Assembly (NCBI GenBank): GCA_033439765.1
Contig: JAULSN010000007.1
Span: forward strand, 930,001 to 994,000
Source: Lasiosphaeria ovina
Lineage: Eukaryota > Ascomycota > Sordariomycetes > Sordariales > Lasiosphaeriaceae
Reading direction: 5' to 3'
Length of the DNA stretch: 64,000 nt
The notes below the pieces were generated by a model that ran no database searches, was not told the DNA's origin, and worked only from the letters and a program-made list of their open reading frames with translations. Positions 1 through 10,493 of this stretch are shown here, one piece after another. Position 1 is the first letter of the stretch. Every line of letters begins with the position of its first letter. The translations under genes and the position numbers were made by a program.

Positions 1-533
1 CCCAGCCTCCTCCTTGTCGGCGGGCGTCCCGGTGGCGGTGACGGCGGCGGCGGCGGCGGCGGTGAAGCAGAACTGCCCGGTAAAAGAGGCGACCAAGACC
101 CACCGGCGCTTGGGAGAGAAGTAGCGGTGGAACCGGCTGAAGAGAAACGACCCGATGCAGAAGGAGGCCAGAGACACTCCCGACTTGATCCAGCGGGTCG
201 AGTCGGTTGGTGCGGCCAAGCCGAGTCCGAGATATACAGTGTTTCCTGGTAGGTGAGCGGTTAGACAAGTGTCTGTTAGATGGAACCCCTGCCTGTAAGC
301 TGCTGCCGGGGCTCACCTGTCTGCATCGACACGAACGACCCCCACACCGAGATAGATGCGCTATCGAGCAGGCCGGTGATGAGGTAGCATGAGACGAGCA
401 CGACATCGGCCCAGTCCCGGCTCACATGGGCCGTCATGTGTCTCTTCCATTGGGTGGCGAGCGAGTGCCGTGCGGGCTTCCTCAACAGCGGCCGTTCCTC
501 GCAGGCTTCTTCTCCTCGACGAGTGTTGTTCAT
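1..533 (-). CDS. DUF1275 (YoaK-like) membrane protein, 3' part missing
   Basis: Spliced as complement(<1..245, 317..533), so the gene runs off the left edge and only the first 154 residues are visible. The ATG at 533 is used because the frame further upstream has no ATG. The intron 246..316 has a GTGAGC donor and a CAG acceptor and joins MQTG to NTVYLGLGL. That join restores the DUF1275 signature: a hydrophobic helix ending in a glycine/aspartate-rich turn, then an MQTGNT motif and more helices. Family members are small multi-pass membrane proteins of unknown function. A run of six alanine codons (GCC repeats, about 42-62) lies near the visible end. Family assignment is fairly sure; substrate and role are unknown. 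Confidence 0.8.
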
Positions 534-1601
534 GGCGTGACGCAAGTGGAGTCCGGTCTGTCGCTAGACAGTCTTGACCCTTGGCTTCGTCTCAGGGCTG
601 CGTCTCGAGAGATCTTGGCTTCAATATTGGCGCCTATGTGCTTTCGTCTTTGGATAGATGATGGCGATGATGGTGTCGTAGGACGAAGTGCAAATCTTCA
701 ATGGCAAAAAAACCAGCACAACTACTTAAACTGGGAAATTTTGTGCTGAGGTGCCGAAAATGACATGGTTCGTGGGCCGGGTCGCCTAGACCGCCGCTAA
801 GAGCAACATACCACTGCATCCCCTGGACGTTGTGGGTTAGGAAAATGCCTTCAATTGGCCTGAATGCCTTTGATTGACCTTATTTTGGTACAAAAGTGGG
901 TATTTACAGGGTAGTTTTACCGGTGCCGAAGCAAAGTCCAAGGGGATACAGGGGTTTATCCGAGACAGATGCAGCCTCGGCCGTTGTCGGCCACCCACGC
1001 CAAGACCAGGCATGGAATCGGGACTTCTCCGTAGCTGTCTGGTAGTATTTCGTGTTCCGTCGTTTCATGAGGCAGGCAGTCTTATGGTTGTTGGGCAAAC
1101 GGGGACGGACGGATGCAGTGCTAGCCCAGAGCCAGCCAACGACGTCCAAGGCGCCGTGGAGTCTGCTAAGCTGCATTCGTTCGGGGCGCTTGCGACGACC
1201 AATCCCAAGACAATGCGATGACATCATTGAAGCCGCCCGCTCAAACAGGCCGCAAGCCATCGCTCGTCACACTTGTTACTCAGCACCCTCACCCGGTGCC
1301 TGTGATGGCGATGCAGTTCCTGCATGAGCTGAAAGAAGCCGACGGGCATTGTTCGGCATCCAGCTCCTGTCCGGCCACCCCTCGGTATCCTGACATGCTG
1401 TCGCGCGAGACGGGGTAGCAAGACTCCAAACATTTCGCAAAAACGGTCCACGAGTAGCTCCTAGGTAGGCATGAAGCTTTGCCAGCTAGTGATCCGATCC
1501 GCCTTAAATCACGCCCACCGCTGCTTGACTCGTTTGTCGAGCCACGCCCAATTGCCCACCGCACTCCGACGCGCTTCTGCCCCGGAAAGTCTTCAGACAC
1601 G
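534..1601. other. Intergenic region between DUF1275 gene and oxalate decarboxylase
   Basis: About 1.07 kb between divergent genes, so it should hold both promoters. Short open frames on both strands (for example around 904-1260) lack coding character or a plausible splice partner. No repeat or RNA gene was recognised. Confidence 0.5.
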
Positions 1602-3076
1602 ATGCGCTTCTCCGACGCAGCCCTCCTACTCGGCGCCGCGCTCACCATCCCGCTCGCGACAGCCATCCCGATCCAGGACAGCCCCCGCCAGAGGCTGCTG
1701 GACGGCCATGGGCTGCCGGCCAAATACCGCAAGAGCAAGGCAGCGCCGGCGCCGCCTTACACGCCAGGCTCCCGAGACCCGTACGACTCGGCCGTGGACG
1801 CCATCGGCAAGCACCTCAACCCGCTGCCATACCGGAATGGGCTCGGCGCGTCGGTGCTGGGCCCGTGGAACAAGGCGCGCGCCCGCGAGGACCCGGATCT
1901 CGTCCGCCCGCCCTCTACAGACCACGGCAACATGCCCAACTTGCGATGGAGCTTTGTGGACTCGCACATCAGGATTGAGGTATGTCTGTTCCACTGCGCG
2001 CATGTCCCTTCTGTCCCTTTGACATGGATGTCGTTGTTGACCGACGCACGCTTCTTACGCAGGAGGGCGGATGGACCCGGCAGACGACCGTGAGAGAACT
2101 GCCGGCCAGCATCGAGCTGGCAGGCGTCAACATGCGACTCGACAAGGACGTGATCCGCGAGCTCCACTGGCACAAGGAAGCCGAATGGGGATATGTCCTG
2201 GCCGGCGAGGTCCGGGTGACGGCCCTGGACTACGAGGGCGGCAACTTCATCGACGACTTGGGACAGGGGGACCTGTGGTATTTCCCTTCCGGCGTGCCTC
2301 ACTCGCTGCAAGGGCTCGGCGAGAACGGGACCGAGTTCCTGCTCATCTTCGACGACGGGAACTTCTCGGAGGAGTCGACGTTTTTGCTGACAGACTGGCT
2401 GGCGCACACGCCGAAGTCCGTCATCTCGGAGAACTTCGACCTGCCGCCCGAGATATTGGCCCACATCCCGCAGTCGGAGAAATACATCTTCAAAGGGTCG
2501 CAGCCGGGGAGTATTGCCGAAGAGCGTCCGCACGGCAAGTACGTCAAGAAGTCCAAGTACCAGTTCACGCACCGCATGCTGGAGCAAGAGCCGCGCATTA
2601 CGACGGGCGGCAAGGTGCGCGTGACCGACTCGCGCAACTTCCCCATCTCCAAGACGGTGGCGGCGGCGCACCTGGACATAAACCCCGGCGCAATTCGCGA
2701 GATGCATTGGCATCCCAACGCTGACGAATGGTCATTCTTCATCCGAGGCCGGGCCCGTGTGACCGTGTTCGCGGCCGAGGGCACCGCGAGGACATTTGAC
2801 TACCAGGCCGGCGACGTCGGTGTCGTGCCTCAGAACATGGGGCACTTCATTGAGAACATTGGCGACGAGCCGCTCGAGGTGCTCGAGCTCTTCCGCGCTG
2901 ACGAGTTCCGCGACTTCTCGCTGTTCCAGTGGTTGGGTGAGACACCCCAAAGGATGGTCGTAGACACGCTATTCCAGAACGACAAGGCAGATGGCGAACG
3001 CTTCCTGAAGGAGATTAAAAACGCCCAAAAGGACGAGATTCGAGCGGGAAAACCCGAGGAAGAGACTGACTTGTGA
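1602..3076 (+). CDS. Secreted bicupin oxalate decarboxylase
   Basis: Spliced as 1602..1979, 2063..3076 (463 residues); the intron has a GTATGT donor and a CAG acceptor and joins RIE to EGGWTRQ. The enzyme converts oxalate to formate and CO2 using manganese. Residues 1-20 form a signal peptide (MRFSDAALLLGAALTIPLAT), so it is exported. Cupin 1 has metal ligands His161, His163, Glu167 and His206; cupin 2 has His341, His343, Glu348 and His387. The lid loop reads SEES at 228-231, matching the SENS loop of Bacillus OxdC and keeping the glutamate needed for decarboxylation rather than oxidation. The length is normal for fungal bicupins. A role in acid or oxalate tolerance is inferred. Confidence 0.95.
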
Positions 3077-3497
3077 AAACGGACGGCAAGACTGGAGAAG
3101 GTTCAATCAGCAAAAATGCAGTTCTGGGGGAATGGGAGCTGTGCGTCTCGAGTCCTCAGCTTTTTATTTCCACTGGCGTCACAGGGGAAACCATGGTAAT
3201 TTGGTCCAATATAAGCAAGAATTTGCTGCGAATGCTATGTATCGAGGCCAACGCCTACTGTCCCGGTTTATTTTCCACCAGAATTTGAATGAGCTCAATG
3301 CGACCTAGCGAGAAAGAGTAAGGTAGATAGAGATAAAAAAGAGATCCTAACCATTGGGCGCCATTTCCTTCCGACCCAAACCAGAAATATACACTCATAG
3401 ATTATGTGAAACCAATGTCGACAAAGACGCCCAGTTCGTCAAGTCGTAAGGTTAAAAGATATCACGGCGGCCTGCATATCTATAGCGAACGCCGCCT
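3077..3497. other. Intergenic region between convergent genes
   Basis: About 420 bases between the 3' ends of the oxalate decarboxylase and AAA ATPase genes. AT-rich, probably the two 3' UTRs. Nothing else was recognised. Confidence 0.5.
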
Positions 3498-5714
3498 TTA
3501 CAAGTAGTGCGCCAACATCTGTGGCGCACCCGGCCGCTTCTTCTCGATGTCCAGAACCGTATCGATAAACTTGCGCTCAAGCAGCGGGCTCTTACGGTGT
3601 CCAGCCAACAGCTGTGCTGTCTTGAGAACATTCTTGATCTGGCGGCCATTCAGCTTGAGCTCGCCGAGCTCGTTAATGTCCTGGTTGGTGAGGCCGCTCT
3701 TGATATAAGTGCCCTTGAGGAAGTTGGTCCAGATCTGGCGACGCGAAGCAGAGGTGAGGTCCGGGTATTCGAGGCTGACGTGGATACGGCTCTGGAATGC
3801 CGCATCAATGTTTTCGACACGATTGGTCGTCATGAACATGATGCCTTCGTAGTACTCAAGGGTACGCAGGAAGATCGACACGACCTTGTTCCGCTCCAGG
3901 TCATGGTTGCTTCGAGCCTCGAGGAAGACGTCGCACTCGTCCAGCAGCAAAATAGCGTTCCACCGCGCCACCAGCTCCAGGATCGACGAGAGCCCTCGCT
4001 CCACCTCCCACGGGTCGGACCCCAAGTCACCCGAGCTTAGCGTATGCAGCGGCACACGGAGGTTCTCGGCCACCGCTTCCGCTGTGAGCGTCTTGCCCAC
4101 ACCTGGAGGCCCCGACAGCAAGCAGATGATGCCTTTGCCCTTGCCTGAGATAACATCGTCAAAATTGCTGCCACCGAGCTGTGACTCGGAGAAAGCCATG
4201 ATCAACTCCTTCTGGTCCGTGGGCAAAACCAGCTTGTCAAAAGCTTCTGTGTTCCAAACGACCTCGGAGACGTCCTCGACAAAGAAGTCAAGCCACTTCT
4301 TCATCTTGAGCGAGTAGCCGCGCGTGCGGCAGCGCGCAATCATCTGGTGGTATGGTGTCAGACGTGTGGCGCCATCATCGTCAGGAGCGCCGCCATAATG
4401 CTCCTTGTACTTGCTCAGGCGCTCAAGATCTTTGGCGTTCCAGTCGTTCAGGTAGCGCACACGGTAAGGGCTGAAGCGGTTAAAGCTCTCAATGTCGACA
4501 ATGATGCGGCCAGAAACCTGGATTTGGATTTCGTTGCCTTCTCTGTCCCAAGTAACAGCCTTGCCCGAGTATGACTTGTAATGGTGACCTGCGAGCTTCT
4601 CAAAGATCTCGCCGCGCTTTGTCAGTGTCGCCGTCAGCTTGTCCTTGTCCTCGTGGAAGGCCCAAGGATACACGTTGAGGCCCGTGATCTTCTTGGCGCC
4701 AATGAACTCGTTGATGTTGATTGACTCCTGGAAGCGACCAAATGTCTTGCCGCCATAGTCGACACAGTCGACACGCAGCTGGAGAAACTTGCCGCACTGA
4801 TTCGCCATGTACTCCGACTCGGTGAGCTCGAAGGCGCTGAGCGGGCCCTTGTGCTGGGCGAGCACGATAGCGCCAGGCTGGAAGATCATCCACAGGTGCT
4901 CGAATGTGACGACGCCATTGCGCACGTAGTCCTCGAAGGCCTTGATGCTTTCGCCGATCTCGTACTTGAGGATGTCGTGCAGCAGCACCAGGTGTTCCTT
5001 GGCGGTGGCCTCAAGGTCGGGCTTGTCCATGTACTTGACAAACTCGTGCCACCGGTGCACGAATGGCTGGAAGGGCGCCTCAAACTCCAGGCGCTTGAGC
5101 TCGCAGGCCACGCCAGGGTAGTCAGCAAGAATGGTGCCCAGGGCAGTCTTGAGCCAGGGGCTCTGCACTATGATGCTGTGGGCCTCGAGCTTCTTGCGGC
5201 TGTCGTTGCTCTTGATGTTTCGCACCAGCACGGCATATGTTGCCGTCTCCTCGTTCTCGGCTGCCTCCTCGGCGTCCTCGGGGTACTTGTCGACCCATGT
5301 CCCTGCATGAAACGCACGATTAGCATGTGTCAAGTATTTGGACAGCGTTTAAGCAGAGCCATCACCAAACTTACAGTTGCCATCGTCGTCAACAGTCGAC
5401 TTGTATATGTTCTTGGCTGAGCTGATGGAGCCGACGGGTGCAAGCACCTTCTTCTCCTTCTTCTCGTCATCTTCCTTCTTGTCCTCTCCGTCCTTGTCCT
5501 TGTCCTTGTCCTCGCCGGACTCGTCCTTCGCCTTGTCCTTGTCGTCGTCAGACTTGGAGTCGGTTTTGGTGGAGTCGTCTTTCGGAGATTCCACTTCTTT
5601 GATGTCGGCTGCGCTGGATCCACTCGTTGACAGCTTCTCCGCAGCAGCCTCGTCGGAGCCTGCTACCGCTTTTTTGGAGCGGGGCCGGAGCCCGTTTGGC
5701 CAGCAGATAGGCAT
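3498..5714 (-). CDS. Fungal AAA+ ATPase with large N-terminal domain (DUF7025 type)
   Basis: Spliced as complement(3498..5302, 5375..5714), 714 residues. The intron has a GTAAGT donor, TGCTAAT branch and CAG acceptor and joins DDGN to WTWVDKYPED. Residues 1-113 are low complexity, rich in Lys/Asp/Glu/Ser repeats such as EDKDKDKD. A conserved N-terminal domain (about 130-440) has the pattern of the fungal DUF7025 ATPases. The AAA module has Walker A GPPGVGKT at 511-518, Walker B LLLDECD with Asp568 and Glu569, and a TTNR sensor segment. Family members resemble Bcs1/ATAD-type remodellers, but the substrate is not known. There is no evident organelle signal. ATPase activity is certain from motifs; the cellular role is not. 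Confidence 0.92.
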
Positions 5715-6047
5715 GGTAGCGGTGTTGGGACAATATATCGATCAATGAGGTGCTCACCCAAAGAGTGAAAGGAAGGGCGGCTGAAGGGGCCCAGAGAAAA
5801 CTCGAAAGATATTAATCCAGTTCTAAGCTGGAGAGTCTGGGTGCGAATGCAAATTTTGGTCGAGCTTCGTTGGGAAGGCTCTGAGCTCTATTATATGTGC
5901 GGTGGCAAGGGATTCGACCCCACACAGTCTCGTTGCGTTAGGGGGCATTTTGGTCTCCCGGTTCGTCCCATTTTCGTACGAGCCTACCTATTGGCCGGCC
6001 GTGAGTCACAGCCCTACAATTGGAAGCTAGGCAGGAACTACCCACGG

Positions 6048-6342
6048 GGCGGCAGGCGGAAGGACACCCCCAGTGCGGCTGCCTCAATGGCCACTCCACC
6101 CGACCTCCATGAAAACCGGCCAGTGACACTGCCCCCACCAGGCCCCATGTTTGTGAGGCCCTCAAGGCAGACCGCTTTGGGGGGCTCCAGGGCGCCGACT
6201 ACGGACGTATAGCGATACGGACGGAACCTTAGGTGCGAGGAGAAGTAGATTTAGGGCATGCTAGGCGCGGCGGTCTGTGTCACCCGGCATGGTGGAAGTG
6301 CGGGGCAGCAGGCGGGCGGAGCCCCCAGCGGCTGCCTGCTGT
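6048..6342. repeat. Two similar GC-rich blocks
   Basis: Blocks starting near 6051 and 6301 share the pattern GGGGCGGCAGGCGG then CCCCCAG then CGGCTGCCT with a few substitutions and gaps. They are about 250 bases apart in the same orientation. Purpose unknown. Confidence 0.35.
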
Positions 6343-8006
6343 CCTCACCCGACAGTCCCGCATTGCGAGGCCTCTTTCGCCCTGTTGTTGAGTCCGCTTC
6401 CCGTCCGGGCACAGGAGAGCGTTCAACACGAACCTAAGGTTTGCTGCAGCCTCGTGCTGGCATTTTGGCTGCGCCTTCAAGGGCAGCATTGAACACCCAG
6501 GCCCGCCAGAACCACCCATCTTGCTTCAATCCTGAATTGAGACCCAGCTGCGTGCGTCCAGACTGCCAGAGCAGTCACGTAGGTCGGGCCACCCCCGTCT
6601 CACATAAGCACAGCAGGATGCAGGAGAGGAGAGGCACAGGCAGCCGGGCGGCAAGATAAGCACAGATTACAGAAAGCGATCTCTTCGCCACGAGGGTTGT
6701 TGGAGCTTGTTCGAGCTGTCCATTCGGCAGCCGCCGCACTTCGGGTCCAGCTTCAATGGAAAGAAAACAGTTGAAACTTGAGTCTGCTCATAAGTTGTAT
6801 GATCTGGGCAAGCTTGCTGTGTTCTGCGGTATCGTGTGGGAACCACTCAGAGTCGATGGAAAATAAGATAGGGTCGCCATGTCCTGATTACCACATATTA
6901 CCTTTCTCGTAAGAAGCAGTCATGGTGGAGGATGCGGCGGGCCTGTTTCATGCGGTAGACGCTCTCTTTGCCTGCCAACTGGATGCGACTTTGATGATAA
7001 ATGCGAAAAACTGCCATTGCATCTTCACGCTTTTCTGGTGGCTTGGGTAGGTACTTCGTACCACCTGCCTGGTACCCAGTCCGAGATACAAAACTCGGTC
7101 AAATATTCCCCGAAGCGTTATCTCGATCTTGCAAGTGACTTGCAGACTCTCTTCGTGGTCCTAGCGAGATTCTCGGTTGTGCACGCAATACGCATCACGT
7201 CAGCCCTCTCACGGCATGCTGCATGAGCGCGACAAATGGCCGATGCCACCGGTGAGCGGTCAATCACTTTCCACGGAAATAAAGCCGAAAGCTTTGTGAA
7301 TGACTTCAAAGTTTCATGGCCCAGTTCTCCATTCCATTATAGCCTCCAATTATGGCACTTCTGGCTGAACTATCCGCACTTCCGTAGTTAAAACATAATC
7401 TAAAGGAGAGCCAAAGCAAACAATAACAGACCTCCTCCAAATTATATTCTGTAAAATATATTATTTCTCTGGGTTCGGGAGCCAGGAGCCGGAGAAGTGA
7501 GTATAAGCTCTTCCAAAGATAGACTGCATTTTGTGAGCAAGAGTTCAAGTTTTGGTAACCACTCCTCGAAATGAAGCTTTCATCACGAAAGTCACTAAGA
7601 GGCATTCAAGAAAACAATTTGGCCGATAGACGGATTACAACTTAACAGCAAGAAAGTAAGCATATTAGTGACAAAATACTATTCGCAAAATATTTCAGAA
7701 TTTTAGAAGTCTGACCGAGACAAGTCTAGGAACCTCAACTAGAAGTTTGCTCTCAACTTGCCGTATCTAGGATGAGGGTTTAACAGGCTTGAAACTGTCA
7801 GCTGACGCCGCGCCAATCTCGCGTGAGCCCGTTTCCAGGTGGCGTGCCAAGAGATGGCGGAGAAGAAACCTTATCTCCACTGTTCCTTCGACGTAAACTT
7901 TGACGCCTCGTTTCACAACTCCAAACTCGGCCGTTCCTTCAAAACGGACGAAACGCAATCCAAGCGGACCTACTAATCTAGGCTCATATCGCCTCCCGAC
8001 CAAGGG

Positions 8007-8031
8007 GGACTAGAGGGTTTACCCCTCTAGT
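8007..8031. repeat. Perfect 10-bp inverted repeat (hairpin)
   Basis: GACTAGAGGG at 8007-8016 and CCCTCTAGTC at 8022-8031 form a perfect 10-bp stem with a 5-base loop. No gene was confidently placed beside it. Confidence 0.6.
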
Positions 8032-8776
8032 CAGCCGGCGTTTTGAGAACAGAAACAACTCGAAGCAAAAACCACAACCAAAATGCGCATGGAAAAGATC
8101 AAGGAAAAGCCAAGCAAAAAGCAAGGACCATGACCATCTATAACTCAAACATCCCGCAACTCCAAGCTTGGCAATTATGGTGCGGACCCCGAGCTGTCGT
8201 CTCACGACTCCGCGGAGTGGTGCGCGGGTGGCCGAGAATATCCAACTTGGGGCCTTGACCTATTAGTTATCGAGGCCAGCGTTCTTACCTAGGGAGCTAC
8301 TTGGCACTCTTGGTCACCATCTGGGCCTCTGTTCTCGCCGCGTCAGCCGCGTGATTCACTAAAGGGCCACGAGGACCTTAAGGTGTGTTCATTATCTGGC
8401 AATGCAGGACTGACGTAGCTGCGACGGGCGCAGGGGCATGTTCGCGTTCCTTCCTTGGATTGGCGTTGCTCGCCAGTTTGCCGTCCTCGAGGGAGCGGCG
8501 GTGGCAGCAACAAAAGCCTGAAGGGCTGAGGAACATGGTGTCTTCTCGCACAAACATGGCACTATCTCGTGCATTTGCCCCCTCATATTCCTTCTAGCCC
8601 TCTTTCTTCCATTGCTTTCGCTCGACTACAGGCAACAAGAGATTACGACCGACTCAGTCCGAGGTGTAGACCTCTTTCAGGCTTGAGGGCACTCGAAGAG
8701 ACGGAGCGGACTAAACCGTGCGAGACGCCGCTTCAACCAGTCCCCGCCCTCCTACTCACCGCCCTCCTACCACTCC

Positions 8777-10205
8777 ATGCAGTCCGGCAACGCAACTCCC
8801 TCTCCGGGTCCCGACCCGCTCGAGAAAGCTGTTGACGACAGAATGGATCAAATAGAACTGCTGCATCGATTCTCGATACCTTTCAGGCAAAACGAGGCCC
8901 AAGCATCAGACATGGAAAAACAATTGTTGGATGATACAATCAACTTGCCACTGAAACTGAACCCCCTTATCTACGCCTTTACCGTCGTCAACTGCCGCTG
9001 GGCATCTGGAGGGACGAATTGATCTGTGACGAAGAGTGGCTGATCGATGAACCTGGACTGAGATGGAAACACGAGGACCTATACGAATCTGACTCGGAGG
9101 GTGAGGAGGAGGGAACCGACGCCATCTCCAACCAGTCTGGTATGAAGGAGAATACAACACAGACAACTCGAAAGTGACAAGAAGAGACAGCTAATTTTTG
9201 GACGGCGGTTAGAGCAAAAGTTTGATGGACAAGAAGCTCGCCCTTTGCACCAATTCTGGTACCAAATCTGTACAGAGAGCGAGCTGATCCTGCAAGGAAA
9301 TCTCAGAGACTGCAAAGCCTCTTCGGGTGAAGCTACTAGCAACTCCAACGACGCCGATGATATTCCCCACATTCCCGACGTCCCTCCCAGGCGTACAAGC
9401 TCGTCAAAGATAGATGGGTTGCCACCACATCTGGGATGACAAGTGGGGCGTCCTTCCCGGCATGACGTGGCTTCATGAACGCCCCGTTGAAGAGATGATG
9501 GCTGGCGACGAGATTCTAACTCGCGCCAAGGCTGCACTGGCCGCAGCTCAACGCCAGCAGGGCTTCCAGGAGCAAGAGGCACAGACACAGACACAGGCCG
9601 CGCAAGATGGTCAAGAAAGACCTCGCGGTCCGTTTGGGAACCATGCCCGACCAGACTTGGCTATGCCTCCTCTCCCTGTTGACGTTGCTACTTCTACAAT
9701 TCCTGTTTCCGAACCAAGGCGCAGCTCATCGTCCGCATCAAGTGCGTCCCAACGCTCGCCGGCATCGAAGCCCCCTGTTGCCGATACCATGGCCTCGGAG
9801 ATGTCCAATGCCCCCGTGGCCACGGAGATGGCCAATGCCCCCGTGGCCACGGGAAGAAGGGCGCCAGGTCGACAACAACTAGATGCTCTCGCCAGAGCAG
9901 CCCCTCAAGCTATCCGACGCACAATTGAGGCCGACCCGCCGGCCGCATCGATGCCGCGGAGCAGCACACGCTTGCGTCAGAAACGAGCAGCCGCTAATGC
10001 AACTCCCATAGACTCCATTGCTCCCGCCGCACCAAACCCACGGGGAGTAAAACGCTTGCGGCAAGGAGGACCCCACGTGGCTCCGGACTCAATCAATGCG
10101 AGCCCTGACCCTCCGAGCGCTCCGGCAAAAGACGGTGACTCAGACAAAGTCGAAAGACATAACTGGCCCGGCAAGGTCGCCAGCGAAGCCGCGCGGAGTA
10201 CCTAA
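8777..10205 (+). pseudogene. Hypothetical locus, gene model unresolved or decaying
   Basis: Protein-like open segments follow one another in different frames: 8777-8937 (MQSGNATPSPGP...), 8935-9139 (with GIWRDELICDEEWLIDEP), 9213-9439 (with HQFWYQICTESELILQG) and 9414-10205 (263 codons starting MGCHHIWDDKWGVLPGM). The second and third are joined cleanly by a candidate intron 9140..9212 (GTATGA donor, GCTAAT branch, TTAG acceptor). No splice signals explain the frame changes near 8935 and 9414, which look like one-base shifts. The last segment is rich in Ser, Ala, Pro and Gln and holds a duplicated 9-residue unit. No family was recognised. Either an unusual multi-exon gene or a relic; only the 9414-10205 frame is long enough to stand alone. 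Confidence 0.4.
9798..9851 (+). repeat. 27-bp tandem duplication in the hypothetical frame
   Basis: Two adjacent 27-base units, 9798-9824 and 9825-9851, encode EMSNAPVAT and EMANAPVAT. In-frame duplication inside low-complexity sequence. Confidence 0.8.
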
Positions 10206-10493
10206 GCGGCGAGGCAGTGAACTTCCTTGCTGTTGTCACCACGGCTCCATTACTTCCTCTGCCCGTCGACTCCTACATAGGACAAGATGATACGGGTTCA
10301 TTTTTCGGAGATGGCGTAGCTACGTGACCTTTTCAACAGGGCAGCTAGTGCAGTAGCAGGACACATTGCTTGCAGTGACTCATGGGTAGCAAGTGCTCAC
10401 CCGAACAACGGCTAGCAGCCTCAAGACACCCGCTGGGACAGCCACTTCTGCCATGGTTGATCGGTCGGGCCCGACATCATTCGTTATGACTCA
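10136..10493 (+). promoter_or_regulatory. Three TGACTCA heptamers
   Basis: TGACTCA occurs at 10136-10142, 10376-10382 and 10487-10493, all in the same orientation. This is the core bound by Gcn4/CPC1-type bZIP factors. The first lies inside the end of the hypothetical frame, and no near downstream gene start is evident, so function is uncertain. Confidence 0.3.

Larger units (their letters stand above)
5715..8776. other. Gene-poor region, no supported gene
   Basis: About 3 kb. 5.9-6.7 kb is GC-rich with a pair of similar GC blocks; 7.3-7.7 kb is clearly AT-rich. Open frames of up to 123 codons overlap on both strands and none has convincing coding character. The minus-strand frame at 7767-8003 (78 codons) looks somewhat protein-like but has no recognisable family. 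Decayed mobile DNA is possible but no termini or transposase motifs were found. Confidence 0.4.

Noticed and set aside
904..1260. 118-codon minus frame between the first two genes
   Set aside because: Overlaps similar-sized frames on the other strand and has no coding character.
1757..2713. 318-codon open frame antisense to oxalate decarboxylase
   Set aside because: It lies opposite exon 2 of a certain gene and also crosses its intron. Composition is a shadow of the sense codons.
5905..5925. GGATTCGACCCC, similar to a tRNA B box
   Set aside because: The base before TTC is wrong, and no A box or acceptor stem could be found.
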